A program made the position numbers and the translations under genes. A stretch of 64,000 nucleotides of DNA from Pseudovibrio exalbescens (GTDB lineage Bacteria; Pseudomonadota; Alphaproteobacteria; Rhizobiales; Stappiaceae): positions 1 to 64,000 of the forward strand of contig NZ_JAQZAJ010000003.1 in assembly GCF_028737195.1 (NCBI RefSeq), in the 5' to 3' direction. Below are positions 17,047-26,863 of this stretch, piece after piece; the first letter of the stretch is position 1, and every line of letters starts with the position of its first letter. Below the pieces are notes generated by a model that did no database searches, was not told the origin of the DNA, and saw only the letters and a program-made list of their open reading frames with translations.

Positions 17047-17979
17047 TCAAGCCATTGCAGCCAAGCCCTGAGGGATCTCGAGTTCATTTGTTGCGATGTC
17101 GATGATGCCTCGGGCGCCGTCCTTGAAGCCGCGCTCGTGCATCTTGCACCTCCAATCCCCTGATGTGCCGGAGATCTCAAAGGTATTGTAGCGGGACGGG
17201 GGCTTCTTGTGCCCCAGCCCATTGGATGCCGATGGTACGCAAATTACTGGCACAGGACCGCATGGTCCCTGAATGGTCATGCGCGTTGCATAGTGGGTAT
17301 GCCCGTGAAGGATCAGCTCCGCCCCGTGCTCTGCAATAACTTTCCTAAAGCGGCTGGAGCCAACGAGGCGTTTGTGCCACTTGGTGGCCTCTCGCACGGG
17401 CGGGTGGTGCATGACCACCACACGGAACAGCCCCTGTTTGGCCATTGAATCGAGCGCTTCGCCTAAGGCCAGCAGTTGCTTGACCTCCATGTGCCCGGTT
17501 GCCATGAACGGCCCCGTCGCGCGCGCTGTGTTTACGCCAACTATGCCGACTGGACCGCGCCTTCTTTGAAAGGGAAACTGAACAGGATCGCTCGCCAGTT
17601 TGTCGGCGGCGGCGTCGCTGCTCATGTAGGGGCGCCATTCGGTGGTCGCTGCCTTGAGTGCGCCGGGAACATAGGCGTCGTGGTTGCCTGGTGTTACTGA
17701 CACATCCTCAGGGTTACCAAGGGTGCTCAACCAGGCTTTCGCGCTCTCAATTTCATGGGGCAGGGCGATGTTCACCAGATCACCGCAAAGCGCGATATGA
17801 TCAGGAGCGCTTGCGTGGATGTCCTCAACCAACGCATCCAGATAGTGGTTGGTCATGGAATGTGCTCGATTGCGCTGCCAGTTGATGTAGCCGAGCACGC
17901 GTTTGGACGCGAGCTGCATGGGTTTTACATCCGGCAGCGGGCCGAGGTGCGGATCTGAAATTTGAACAAGCTTGAACAT
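17047..17979 (-). CDS. Calcineurin-like metallophosphoesterase
   Basis: A 310-residue cytosolic hydrolase with all class III phosphodiesterase motifs: DPHLG (residues 9-13), GDLVN (about 65), GNHD (about 97), HHPP (about 192) and GHTH (about 226). These bind two metal ions and hydrolyse phosphoesters; cAMP phosphodiesterases of the CpdA type share the layout. The substrate cannot be read from the sequence. It is convergent with the preceding gene and divergent from the Nudix gene. Confidence 0.9.
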   Translation of the reverse strand: MFKLVQISDPHLGPLPDVKPMQLASKRVLGYINWQRNRAHSMTNHYLDALVEDIHASAPDHIALCGDLVNIALPHEIESAKAWLSTLGNPEDVSVTPGNHDAYVPGALKAATTEWRPYMSSDAAADKLASDPVQFPFQRRRGPVGIVGVNTARATGPFMATGHMEVKQLLALGEALDSMAKQGLFRVVVMHHPPVREATKWHKRLVGSSRFRKVIAEHGAELILHGHTHYATRMTIQGPCGPVPVICVPSASNGLGHKKPPSRYNTFEISGTSGDWRCKMHERGFKDGARGIIDIATNELEIPQGLAAMA

Positions 17980-18365
17980 GATCTGGGATATTTACTGACG
18001 CGATCCCAAGTTCAAGTGGTAATGTGCATTCAAGCCGAATTTTATGGGATTGGCCACAAAACGCGCATACAAAACAGTTAGCCGTTGTAGCCCATGCGAA
18101 GGCAAGAGATGACCCGTGGCTGGGACGAATTCAGGGCTGGCTGCCAACGGAAACGTGAATGTGGGCGACGGTGACGGAACCATGCGGCAAACATGATGTG
18201 CCTCGATAATTGGGGTTTCTACTAGGGTAATTGTGCGAATTTGCTAGGTAGCGCTACATTGTTGCTTTACCTAGCGTCGTTTTAGCGGAGTCGCGACAAA
18301 AGAGTATTGTTGATTGCGCAGGGGAGCTATGCGCAAATCGAGGGTGTCAGAGGGGAGGATGCCGA
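17980..18365. other. Divergent intergenic region with an inverted repeat
   Basis: GCTAGGTA (18243-18250) and TACCTAGC (18268-18275) form a perfect 8-bp inverted repeat with a 17-nt spacer, about 90 bp before the Nudix start. It may be an operator or a hairpin. No gene is convincing in this stretch. Confidence 0.5.
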
Positions 18366-18857
18366 GTGGTAGATGCGGACAGCGGTCACATTAGCCTGAG
18401 AACAAAGATTGTTCGGACACTGGTGCACACATTTGCCATGTTCCGCCGGGCCATGACCCTGGGGGTGCGCATTGCTGTGTTTAATCAAGACGGTGAGATT
18501 CTGCTGGTCAAACACACGTATCTTAAAGGTTGGTATCTGCCAGGCGGAGGCGTTGATCCGGGTGAAACTCTCGAACAGGCGGCTATCCGAGAACTGCGAG
18601 AAGAGGCGGGTATCGTCCCGGTCACGCCACCTCAGTTTCTTTCCATGCACTTTAATCGCAACGCAACCCAGCGCGACCATGTTGCTTTTTTTGTTGTACG
18701 GGACTGGAACCGGGATCCGCACTGGCAAATGCCGGGCCATGAAATCGCTGAGGTTGGCTTCTTTTCTCCAGAATCGCTACCACAGGGCACCACGCCAGCT
18801 ACACGCCGCCGTTTGATGGAGGTGCGAAATGCGCAAGATGCCTCTGCATTTTGGTAG
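18366..18857 (+). CDS. Nudix hydrolase
   Basis: A 163-residue pyrophosphohydrolase. The Nudix box is complete: 'GGGVDPGETLEQAAIREL' followed by REEAGI (about residues 60-83), which supplies the metal-binding glutamates. The preceding strand 'VRIAVFNQDGEILLVKHTY' is typical. The target nucleotide is unknown. GTG is the likely start, with AGGGGAGG about 7 bp upstream. It is transcribed away from the metallophosphoesterase. Confidence 0.88.
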   Translation: MVDADSGHISLRTKIVRTLVHTFAMFRRAMTLGVRIAVFNQDGEILLVKHTYLKGWYLPGGGVDPGETLEQAAIRELREEAGIVPVTPPQFLSMHFNRNATQRDHVAFFVVRDWNRDPHWQMPGHEIAEVGFFSPESLPQGTTPATRRRLMEVRNAQDASAFW

Positions 18858-19096
18858 AACTGTCTAAAATACTAGGTAAATCACCCTATTCGTGCTCGTG
18901 CCCATTTTCTGGCTTTACGCTGAGTAGAGAGCATGCTAACGAAACCGCTCATTTTACATCTGGCAATGTAACGCCACTAGAGGATCCAATATTGGCCAAG
19001 CTTGTACTCCGACGACGAATGACCTTGAGCGAGCGCCCTGTGCGTGACGCATGTCGTCGTGGTTTTACAGCTGTTTGCCATAGCCTCTAGGGGACT

Positions 19097-19645
19097 GTGA
19101 CCGCTGTGGAGCCGCGAGTTTACGGTTCCAATGATGGTCTTATGATGCTCACTCCCCCTTGGTTTATTCGGCAGGAACTGCCGCAGGACGACGTCGAAAT
19201 CGATTTGATGCAGGAAGAGGCCTTTGGCCCCGGGCGGTTTGCACGTACCGCGTTTCGCATCAGAGAAGGTGCCTCGGCGGCTGCATCCTTGAGCTTTGTT
19301 GGTTTGATCGACGGTGTGTTGGCAGGGTCCGTGCGGTTGACGCCGATCATGATTGGCACAACGCAAGCCATGCTGCTTGGGCCGTTGACGGTCAGCCCTT
19401 CCTACAAGAACAGAGGTCTTGGCAAGGCTTTGATGGCGACAGCTCATGAGGCTGCCAAGGCTGAGGGTGTGCCCGCCATTTTGCTCATTGGGGATGCGCC
19501 CTATTACGGGCCTTTGGGCTATCAGAAGGTGCCTGAGCATACAGTTGAACTGCCAGGACCATTTGATCCTGACAGGCTTCTTATTCTTATGCTTCAAGAT
19601 GGTCCACTGCCTTTTGGCCATGTGAAACCCGGTCATGATCACTAA
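19097..19645 (+). CDS. GNAT-family N-acetyltransferase (YhbS-like)
   Basis: This 182-residue protein contains the acetyl-CoA site 'LTVSPSYKNRGLGKALM' (about residues 97-113), then 'VPAILLIGDAPYYGPLGYQK', which is characteristic of YhbS-type acetyltransferases. The GTG start has AGGGG just upstream. The substrate is unknown. It converges with the large minus-strand operon at 19660, only 14 bp away. Confidence 0.87.
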   Translation: MTAVEPRVYGSNDGLMMLTPPWFIRQELPQDDVEIDLMQEEAFGPGRFARTAFRIREGASAAASLSFVGLIDGVLAGSVRLTPIMIGTTQAMLLGPLTVSPSYKNRGLGKALMATAHEAAKAEGVPAILLIGDAPYYGPLGYQKVPEHTVELPGPFDPDRLLILMLQDGPLPFGHVKPGHDH

Positions 19646-19659
19646 GATAGCGGCCAGTG

Positions 19660-21741
19660 TTACCGCCCTTCGCGGTACCACATGGCTGACAGCACGAGAA
19701 GCAACAAGGCAAGGCCGAGGAAGCCGGCAAACAAGGGGTACTTTCTAATGCCGTTCAGCACACTTGCGTCTGTGCGCTTCAGGCCAATCCAGCCAGAACC
19801 GTGGTAGCTGTTGGATTCTCCAAGGGCTGTCACGTCCGGCACTGCAAAAGAGGCCGGCGTTGAGCGAAGGCGCGGCGTGCCGCCGTTCGTCGCCTCAACA
19901 AGAGGGGCGAGGACGTTGCCAGTCGATATCACCTCAAGGAATTCTTTCGGGTTCGCTGGTCCCACATTGATCAGCGCCCGGCGTACGCCATCATCCGCCT
20001 CGTAGAGCCCAAGCTCTGTTGCGGCGACGGTTTTGCGCCACAGGCCGGGCCCAATGGCTTCCAACTCATGCACTTCCGTCTCCCCAGAAGGGCTGGTCAG
20101 AACGACCGGATCAACCTGCTCTGACAAGGTCTGGCGTTCGATCTGCAGTTCCTGACCGTTAGCCTGTAAACGCAGGGCTTCTTCGCTCAGGTCCGGTTCC
20201 TGCATGAGCCAGTGGGCGAGGCGGCGCAGCAATGTGACATGCGGGCCTCCTCCCTCGTATCCGCGCGCCCAAAGCCACACATGATCCGAAAGCAACGTTG
20301 CCACACGGCCGTCTCCCACACGATCCAGTACCAACAGCGGACGATCATCAGCGCCTGTCATCAGGTTCTGGCCGCTCGTCAGCGTTGAATCTACCAGTCG
20401 GAACCAGCGGCTCCATGCGGGCGGGCTTTCATCGGCACCGGGCAGTTGTCGGGTGACGGGATGGCGCTCGCCGAGCTCTGAAATTTGAGGGTGGTAGGGC
20501 ATATCCAGCGTCTGACCGGTGGGCGCGGCGGGCAGAATGCGGCTTAGAGGCGTTTGGTAGATGGAGGAGATGTCTGCGTAATCCGGTCCGCCCGACACCA
20601 GCACCGCCCCGCCGTTCATGACGAACTGGGCGATGTTGTCGAAATAGAGCAGGGGCAGCACGCCGCGCCGTTCATAGCGGTCGAAAATGATAAGGTCGAA
20701 CTCGTCAATCTTTACGGAGAACAGCTCACGTGTTGGAAAGGCGATCAGGGACAGCTGATTGATTGGCGTTCCGTCCTGCTTTTCAGGCGGACGCAGAATG
20801 GTGAAGTGAACGAGGTCGACGGCGGCATCGGACTTCAGAAGGTTCCGCCATGTACGCTCGCCGGCATGAGGTGAGCCAGAAACCAGAAGAACGCGCAGGT
20901 TTTCGCGTATGCCGTCGACGCTGACTACCGACCGGTTGTTGATTGTCGTCAGCTCATTGTCGACCGCCGAGATCTCGAACTCATAAAGGTTCTGGCCACC
21001 GTGGCCAATTTCGATTGTCACTTCGAACGGTTCGTTGACCTCCACAATTCGGCTTTCCTCGCCCGAGCCGTTGTGCCGAATGGTGAGCATGGCGGTTTGT
21101 TCCGCATCTGCCACATTGCCGGATTGAACGGCCTCCATCATGATGGGTTGGCGGGAGCCAACAAGGCCAAACTTGGGCGCAGAGACAATTCGCAGACGCC
21201 GATCAATCTCTTCCGGGTGGCCTGTAATGACCGCATGAAGTGGTGCTTCAAAGCCGAGCTGCGAGGCGCTCTCCGGGACATCATGGATTTGACCATCCGT
21301 AATCACGATGGCACCGCCAATCCGCTCTGGCGGCACATCGGAGAGGCTGTCTGCAAGAGCGCCGAAGAGAACAGTCCCGTCGTTGCGCAGACCCGTTGCG
21401 GTTTCAACGCCCACTTCACGCAGCTCAAAGCCTTCCAGCGCCCCGATTTTTTCCGCAATCGCTGCACGTGCCTCTTCAGTGTCTTGGGCGCGGCCATCAA
21501 GTTTCTGGCTCTGGCTGCGATCAGTTACCAGCGCGACAACAGTGGAAAGCGGTGTGCGATCCTCCTGATAGAGGGAGGGGTTGGCAATGCCCACGAGAAG
21601 CAAAGCCAGCGCGAGCATACGAAGAAACGCGCCGCGCAAGCCCAGGTAAAACAGCAGAGCGCTCAAGACTAAGGCAAGCACGGCGCCGACCCCGAGCAAC
21701 CAGAGCGGAACAAGTGGATCAAAGGAGAGAGACCATATCAT
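19660..21741 (-). CDS. Large membrane protein of the MoxR-DUF58 operon
   Basis: This 693-residue protein has two N-terminal membrane helices (about residues 10-55, 'LVPLWLLGVGAVLALVLSAL') and one at the C-terminus ('FAGFLGLALLLLVLSAMWY'). The periplasmic middle contains a von Willebrand/glutamine-amidotransferase-like part ('GGAIVITDGQIHDVP', 'FVMNGGAVLVSGGPDYADIS'). It is the last gene of the minus-strand operon, 14 bp after the DUF4159 gene. Its partners suggest a membrane complex serviced by the MoxR ATPase, with the biochemical role unknown. Confidence 0.82.
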   Translation of the reverse strand: MIWSLSFDPLVPLWLLGVGAVLALVLSALLFYLGLRGAFLRMLALALLLVGIANPSLYQEDRTPLSTVVALVTDRSQSQKLDGRAQDTEEARAAIAEKIGALEGFELREVGVETATGLRNDGTVLFGALADSLSDVPPERIGGAIVITDGQIHDVPESASQLGFEAPLHAVITGHPEEIDRRLRIVSAPKFGLVGSRQPIMMEAVQSGNVADAEQTAMLTIRHNGSGEESRIVEVNEPFEVTIEIGHGGQNLYEFEISAVDNELTTINNRSVVSVDGIRENLRVLLVSGSPHAGERTWRNLLKSDAAVDLVHFTILRPPEKQDGTPINQLSLIAFPTRELFSVKIDEFDLIIFDRYERRGVLPLLYFDNIAQFVMNGGAVLVSGGPDYADISSIYQTPLSRILPAAPTGQTLDMPYHPQISELGERHPVTRQLPGADESPPAWSRWFRLVDSTLTSGQNLMTGADDRPLLVLDRVGDGRVATLLSDHVWLWARGYEGGGPHVTLLRRLAHWLMQEPDLSEEALRLQANGQELQIERQTLSEQVDPVVLTSPSGETEVHELEAIGPGLWRKTVAATELGLYEADDGVRRALINVGPANPKEFLEVISTGNVLAPLVEATNGGTPRLRSTPASFAVPDVTALGESNSYHGSGWIGLKRTDASVLNGIRKYPLFAGFLGLALLLLVLSAMWYREGR

Positions 21742-21755
21742 GCTTCTATGCTCTC

Positions 21756-24566
21756 CTATTGTCCAAGCCGCTCAAGCAGAGCGGGAATGTGAACCTGATC
21801 GGACTTGTAGTTGCCGGTCATCACGTACATCAGAATGTTGACGCCAACGCGGAATGCCATCTCCCGTTGAGATGGGTCTGGTGGCACTGTCGGAAACAGG
21901 TAGGTGCCATCGCTGTCTATGGCCCAGGCTGAAGCCATGTCGTTGGCCGTGATCAGAATGGGGGATACACCATCACTGACGCGCACGGGACGAGAACCTG
22001 ATGCGTTTGCCGGTGGTAGAGCCTCCACCCATAGCGGGCTGCCAGCATAGCGTCCCGGAAAAGTGGAGAGGATGTAGAACGTCTTGGTCAATACATGGTC
22101 CTGAGGGACCGGCTCGAGAGGCGGGACGTCGATGCTCGCCAGCATATCACGCAGCCGGGTGCGAGCGGGTGTGCCGCTAAAGCCACCCGACCCTGAGGAG
22201 AGCTGGTCACGGGTATCGATGAGTACTGTGCCGCCATTCCGCATGTATGCATCAAGCCGAGTAATGGCTTCGTCGCTTGGTGCGATCATGTCTTCATCGA
22301 TGGGCCAGTAGAGGAACGGGAAGAATGCCAGTTCATCCTGCTCCAAATTGACGCCTACCGGTGCTTCCGGCTCCAGCGCTGTGCGAGCGGCAAGCACCCG
22401 GGTCAAGCCAAACAGTCCGGCCCGGCTGATTTCATCAACGGCGTCATTTCCGGTCAGCACATAGGCAAGACGCGTGTCCAGCGTGGCATCCAGTGCGAAA
22501 AAGTCTTCATCGGTTTCCTGGGCCTTTGCGTAGTCCATCGGGAATGCGGCCAAGCTGGCGGCGATCAGCAGTGCGGTTGCCGCACGATGGCCAAAGCGCT
22601 GTTGAAGGGCGCCTGACATGAAGATGCGGATGAGGGTGTCTAGCAGTGCCAGCACCAGAACTGCGGCAAACAGCGTGCCGCGCAAGTCGAGTGGTTGCTG
22701 GTCTGGGTAGGCGCGCACACTGCCCGATGGTGCGCCGCTCAGGTCAATTTGCGTGAGTGTGTCTTCAGGCTTGAGCAGATTGAGTGCCGTGAACGCACCA
22801 TCAGCACCATAAAGACCCGGCTGATGGCTGCGGGTTGGGCGCAGAGCGGCAAGCGCTGTTTCTTCTACCGGCAGTGCTTCTGGCGGTGGAGTGGTCAGTT
22901 GTCCTTTCCCGTTCAGGACGCGAAACGGCGCGAGAACGGTGCTGGACCCGCTGGTTTCTGTTAGTTCAGGTGTGCCGGTGGCTTGTGCGGCGGCATTGCG
23001 TGAGATGGCTTGCAGCATCTCTACAAAGGCTCCGGAAAGCGGGAGGTTGGACCAAGTTGTATCGGCGGTGACGTGAAAAAGCACGAGCTGGCCGCGACCG
23101 CGCCGATCTGCCGTGACGAGGGGAGTGCCGTCTGAAAGCGAGGCCCAGGTCTTGTCTGGCAACTCCACCGAAGGCTGAGCGAGGACTTGGCGGCTTACGC
23201 TCACATCGCGCGGAACGGCAAGCGTCCTGAAGGGGCTCTGTTCGGAAAAACTGCCAATTGGTTGCGGCTGTTTCCAGGAAAGTGAACCGCCGAGCGTCCG
23301 GTCACCTCCTCGAAGGCGCACGGGGATCAGGCTGTCCACCTCGGCCGCCATGTTCGGACCCGCAAAACGCACCAGCGTGCCACCGTTCTCAACCCACTGG
23401 GACAAGCGTTCTTCTGCGCCGGATGGCAGGGTGCCAATATTGGCGAGCACCATCACGGTAACGCCTTTATCTATAAGGTCGTCAATGGCTTGGCGCAGGT
23501 CGCGGCTGCGAGTTCCTGGTAGGTCCGCAAAGGGGGCGAGCGCACGCGTCAGATAATAGCGCGGGGAAAGCAGGGGCTGTGCTTCTTGCGCAAGGTTGTC
23601 GGTGAGGATGCCAACTTTACGGCGTTTCCAGCGTTCATCTACCAAAAATGTGGTGCCGCTGGAGGCCTGACCAACAACATTGATCTGAGCGATATCGTTG
23701 CGCAAATCCGAGGGTAGATCAAACACGGCTTGCGCGCTTTCGGTGCCTGCGTCCAACGTGATCGGCTGCTGCGCTATGGCTCTCCCTCTTGAGTCGATGG
23801 CCATGAGGGTGTGGGCGGATGGCTCACTAGCGCTCAGCCGGGTGACGTCAATCTCCATGGATCCGGCCGAATTGCGCAGATTTTTCAGTGCGATAACTTG
23901 GGCTTCGGGCTCAAACACCACAACTTCGTCAGCGTTCAGTTGCGCGAGAGCGGAGAGGAAGGCCGCATCCCCCTCGGCTTCAAGCAGGGAGGGCAGCCAT
24001 ACAACAGCGCCTGCCTCGGCTTGTGTGCTTGACGTTTCGAAAAGCTTGGCGACATCTTCGCGATTGCTTGGCCAGCTGCGCGGCTCCAAGGCACGGATGT
24101 GGTCTCTGGCGCTGGTCGCGTCCGTGAGAGTTGCTTGCTGGCGCTGACCGTCGGCGCTGGCGATCACCAAGACCGGCTGGCCGTTTTCGACAGCATTGTC
24201 AATGAGAAGGTCGGCGAGGCGTTGCTGCTGGTTCCATGTGTTTGCTGCATCCCAGCCATTGTCGATGATGAGCCATAAGGGATCGGTGCCGCTGACGGCT
24301 CGTGTGAGCGGGTTCCAGACGGGACCGGCCAGCGCGAGGATAAGGAGTGCGGCCAGAAGCAAGCGCAGTAGCGTGAGCCACCATGGGCTCTTGTTGGGTG
24401 TTTCCTCTTGTTTTTCAATGTCTAACAGCAGGCGAAGCGGCGGGAAAACCGTCTGCAATGGCCGGGGTGGAGTGAGCCGCAACAGCCACCACAAAACGGG
24501 GAGAAGTACAAGACCCGCAAGCACCCAAGGGGCCGAGAAAGCGAGGGCGGGGAAGAGGCTGCTCAT
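21756..24566 (-). CDS. BatA-type N-terminus / DUF4159 domain protein
   Basis: A 936-residue membrane protein. The N-terminus (1-85) has the aerotolerance BatA-type signature: two helices with 'RPLQTVFPPLRLLLDI' between them. Two further helices are at about 640-690. The C-terminal 210 residues are a DUF4159 domain ('DTRLAYVLTGNDAVDEISRA', 'GGTVLIDTRDQ'). The start overlaps the upstream DUF58 gene by 4 bp (ATGA), so translation is coupled. Function unknown; proposed roles for such operons are envelope stress or chaperone-like. Confidence 0.85.
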   Translation of the reverse strand: MSSLFPALAFSAPWVLAGLVLLPVLWWLLRLTPPRPLQTVFPPLRLLLDIEKQEETPNKSPWWLTLLRLLLAALLILALAGPVWNPLTRAVSGTDPLWLIIDNGWDAANTWNQQQRLADLLIDNAVENGQPVLVIASADGQRQQATLTDATSARDHIRALEPRSWPSNREDVAKLFETSSTQAEAGAVVWLPSLLEAEGDAAFLSALAQLNADEVVVFEPEAQVIALKNLRNSAGSMEIDVTRLSASEPSAHTLMAIDSRGRAIAQQPITLDAGTESAQAVFDLPSDLRNDIAQINVVGQASSGTTFLVDERWKRRKVGILTDNLAQEAQPLLSPRYYLTRALAPFADLPGTRSRDLRQAIDDLIDKGVTVMVLANIGTLPSGAEERLSQWVENGGTLVRFAGPNMAAEVDSLIPVRLRGGDRTLGGSLSWKQPQPIGSFSEQSPFRTLAVPRDVSVSRQVLAQPSVELPDKTWASLSDGTPLVTADRRGRGQLVLFHVTADTTWSNLPLSGAFVEMLQAISRNAAAQATGTPELTETSGSSTVLAPFRVLNGKGQLTTPPPEALPVEETALAALRPTRSHQPGLYGADGAFTALNLLKPEDTLTQIDLSGAPSGSVRAYPDQQPLDLRGTLFAAVLVLALLDTLIRIFMSGALQQRFGHRAATALLIAASLAAFPMDYAKAQETDEDFFALDATLDTRLAYVLTGNDAVDEISRAGLFGLTRVLAARTALEPEAPVGVNLEQDELAFFPFLYWPIDEDMIAPSDEAITRLDAYMRNGGTVLIDTRDQLSSGSGGFSGTPARTRLRDMLASIDVPPLEPVPQDHVLTKTFYILSTFPGRYAGSPLWVEALPPANASGSRPVRVSDGVSPILITANDMASAWAIDSDGTYLFPTVPPDPSQREMAFRVGVNILMYVMTGNYKSDQVHIPALLERLGQ

Positions 24567-25471
24567 AGGGCGCCTCCAAAAGCACGGTTGTCTGATCCAA
24601 GGCGCGCATGCAGGAACAAAAGCGGTTCGCTTGGAGAATGATCCGTGTGATGTTCAATGTAGGACCAACCGGCACGGCGCGCTGCAGTTCTGATCTTGTC
24701 CTTGTGTTGAGCAAGAAGCCTGCGGTATTTTTCCTTCCATTCCTCGGCCCGTCCGGCCAGAAGCTTGACGCCGCTTTCCGGGTCCTCGAACTCGACCCTA
24801 CCGTTGAACGGGAAGGTTTCTTCAATCGGATCAAGGATATGGACGAGATGTCCCTTTGCGCCAGCGGCGGCAACCTTGCCAATCCATGCGGAAATTTCTT
24901 CCGGCGTGTCCAGGAAGTCCGAGATGAGGATTACATCCGAAAACCGGCGAATATGCTGTGCTGAGGGGAATGCCACGGGCGCATCGTGATGCACAAGCGC
25001 GGTTGCGATCGTTTCGGACAGGCGGCGGCTTGCTGTCGGGGCAACAAGGTCTGGTACGCCCACACGTTCTCCTGCATCGCCAAGAAGATTGGCGAGTGCG
25101 AGCAGGAGCAGGAGTGCCCGGTCCTGTTTGGTGGTTTGGCTCAGTTTAGAGCGAAATTGCATGGAGGGGGACAAGTCGGACCAGAGCCACAATGTGTGGG
25201 CAGCTTCCCACTCTCGTTCGCGCACGTAAAGGTTGCTGTCGCGTGCAGAACGACGCCAGTCGATGCGTTTGACTGGCTCGCCATTGTGGAACGGCCGAAA
25301 CTGCCAGAATGTTTCGCCGGGGCCCGAGCGTTTCCGGCCATGCCAACCGGCCGTCACCGTTTGAGCGAGCTTGCTGGCATCCACCAAAAGGTCGGGCAGT
25401 GTCTCGGAAAGCGCACGGGCCTTCACGGAAACTGTCATGTTTTCCAGCGAGGTGCCAGCAGTGGGCGCCAT
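24563..25471 (-). CDS. DUF58 domain protein
   Basis: This 302-residue cytosolic protein has the DUF58 core: 'RPFHNGEPVKRIDWRRSARD' (about residues 60-79) and a von Willebrand A-like region with 'LWSDLSPSMQF' (a degenerate DxSxS metal site). DUF58 proteins nearly always sit next to a MoxR ATPase, as here. GGAGGAATTGA precedes the ATG. It overlaps the DUF4159 gene. Confidence 0.9.
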   Translation of the reverse strand: MAPTAGTSLENMTVSVKARALSETLPDLLVDASKLAQTVTAGWHGRKRSGPGETFWQFRPFHNGEPVKRIDWRRSARDSNLYVREREWEAAHTLWLWSDLSPSMQFRSKLSQTTKQDRALLLLLALANLLGDAGERVGVPDLVAPTASRRLSETIATALVHHDAPVAFPSAQHIRRFSDVILISDFLDTPEEISAWIGKVAAAGAKGHLVHILDPIEETFPFNGRVEFEDPESGVKLLAGRAEEWKEKYRRLLAQHKDKIRTAARRAGWSYIEHHTDHSPSEPLLFLHARLGSDNRAFGGAL

Positions 25472-25505
25472 TCAATTCCTCCGGTGTGCCAGTGGCTTAT
25501 ATGGA

Positions 25506-26519
25506 TCAGAGCTGTCGCTCGACAATGTTTCTGATAATGCCGGGAACCGTCTGGCCGTCCGCTCTTGCGGCAAAGGTGAGGGCCATACGGTGCTGCAAAA
25601 CGGGTTCCGCCAGTGCGAACACGTCTTCAATGCTGGGGGCAAGACGGCCATCCAGCAGCGCCCGCGCCCTTACAGTGAGCATAAGTGCCTGACTGGCGCG
25701 CGGGCCGGGGCCCCATGCGATGAGGTCTGACAGCGGGTTACCCGCCTCCATCTGATCTGGCCGCGCGGCGCGCACGAGGCGCAAAATGGCTTCGATGACC
25801 GCTTCGCCCACCGGGATTTGCCGCACCAACCCCTGAATGCGCATGAGCTCTTCCGCGCTGACCACGGCAGAGACTGCGGCTTCTTCAGATCCCGTTGTCT
25901 CAAGCAAGATCCGGCGCTCGGCTTCAAGGTCAGGATAGTGAACATCTATCTGCATGAGGAAGCGGTCGAGCTGTGCTTCCGGGAGGGGATAAGTTCCCTC
26001 CTGCTCCAGCGGGTTCTGGGTCGCGAGCACATGGAACGGGCGGGGCAGGTCGTGACGGTGACCGGCGATGGTCACATGATATTCCTGCATGGACTGAAGC
26101 AACGCCGACTGGGTGCGGGGACTGGCACGGTTGATTTCATCGGCCATGAGGAGCTGAGCGAACACCGGCCCTTGAAGGAAGCGGAAGGCGCGCGAGCCGT
26201 CAGGCCCTTCCTCCATCACTTCCGACCCCAAAATATCGGAGGGCATGAGGTCTGGCGTAAACTGAATGCGCCGGGCATCCAGACCCAGCACGGTGCCAAG
26301 TGTTTCAACCAGTTTGGTCTTGGCAAGGCCAGGGACACCCACCAACAGGCCATGACCGCCTGACAGGATGGTTACGAGGGTGCGTTCCACCACACTCTCT
26401 TGCCCGAAGATAACCCGCGCAACTTCTTGGCGGGCCTTGATTATTGCCGCCATCGCCTCTTCGGAGGCCTTGACGATTTCTTCGGGATCCTGCGAGACGC
26501 CGGGGGTGTTGGTGTTCAT
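25506..26519 (-). CDS. MoxR-family AAA+ ATPase
   Basis: This 337-residue ATPase has Walker A 'GVPGLAKTKL' (about 57-66), Walker B 'LLMADEINRA' (about 128-137), and 'PEAQLDRFLMQIDVHYPD', the MoxR sensor/arginine-finger region. MoxR proteins act as chaperones that load cofactors onto or remodel von Willebrand-domain partners. Here it leads the operon of DUF58, DUF4159 and the 693-residue membrane protein. GGAG precedes the ATG. Confidence 0.94.
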   Translation of the reverse strand: MNTNTPGVSQDPEEIVKASEEAMAAIIKARQEVARVIFGQESVVERTLVTILSGGHGLLVGVPGLAKTKLVETLGTVLGLDARRIQFTPDLMPSDILGSEVMEEGPDGSRAFRFLQGPVFAQLLMADEINRASPRTQSALLQSMQEYHVTIAGHRHDLPRPFHVLATQNPLEQEGTYPLPEAQLDRFLMQIDVHYPDLEAERRILLETTGSEEAAVSAVVSAEELMRIQGLVRQIPVGEAVIEAILRLVRAARPDQMEAGNPLSDLIAWGPGPRASQALMLTVRARALLDGRLAPSIEDVFALAEPVLQHRMALTFAARADGQTVPGIIRNIVERQL

Positions 26520-26863
26520 GCGTGCTCCACGGTTTCTACTTTGCTACAAAACGGCCAGTGGGCCAAATTGACCACCCATCATATTGGGTTCAATCTGGAA
26601 GTGTTCCATGCAATTTCACGGAGATGTCAAAATTGCGGCATCTAAACAAGTGTCCAATGATTGCCTTAACATGATGAGAACGCAACGTAGTTTTCATGAT
26701 GGTGATCAACCCTCGGCGCGTTTCACGATTGCAGTTTCCGCAAGAATGCATAGATTTTAAAGGGTGCTCCCGTCTCAGCTCATACTGATGACTGGTTGCA
26801 ACCCACTGTACTTGCGATTTCAGAGCTTTACCATAGAGACAATCAAAGGAGGAGCGGCCAAAG
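26520..26863. other. Divergent intergenic region before MoxR and DUF1285
   Basis: 344 bp. ATTGA-CC-ACCCA and TGGGT-TCAAT (26577-26604) form an imperfect palindrome close to the MoxR start, a possible operator. The DUF1285 gene has a strong AAAGGAGGAG ribosome binding site. No gene is evident. Confidence 0.45.

Noticed and set aside
18851-19090. 79-codon plus-strand frame between Nudix and GNAT genes
   Set aside because: No ribosome binding site and no protein-like pattern; overlaps the end of the Nudix gene.
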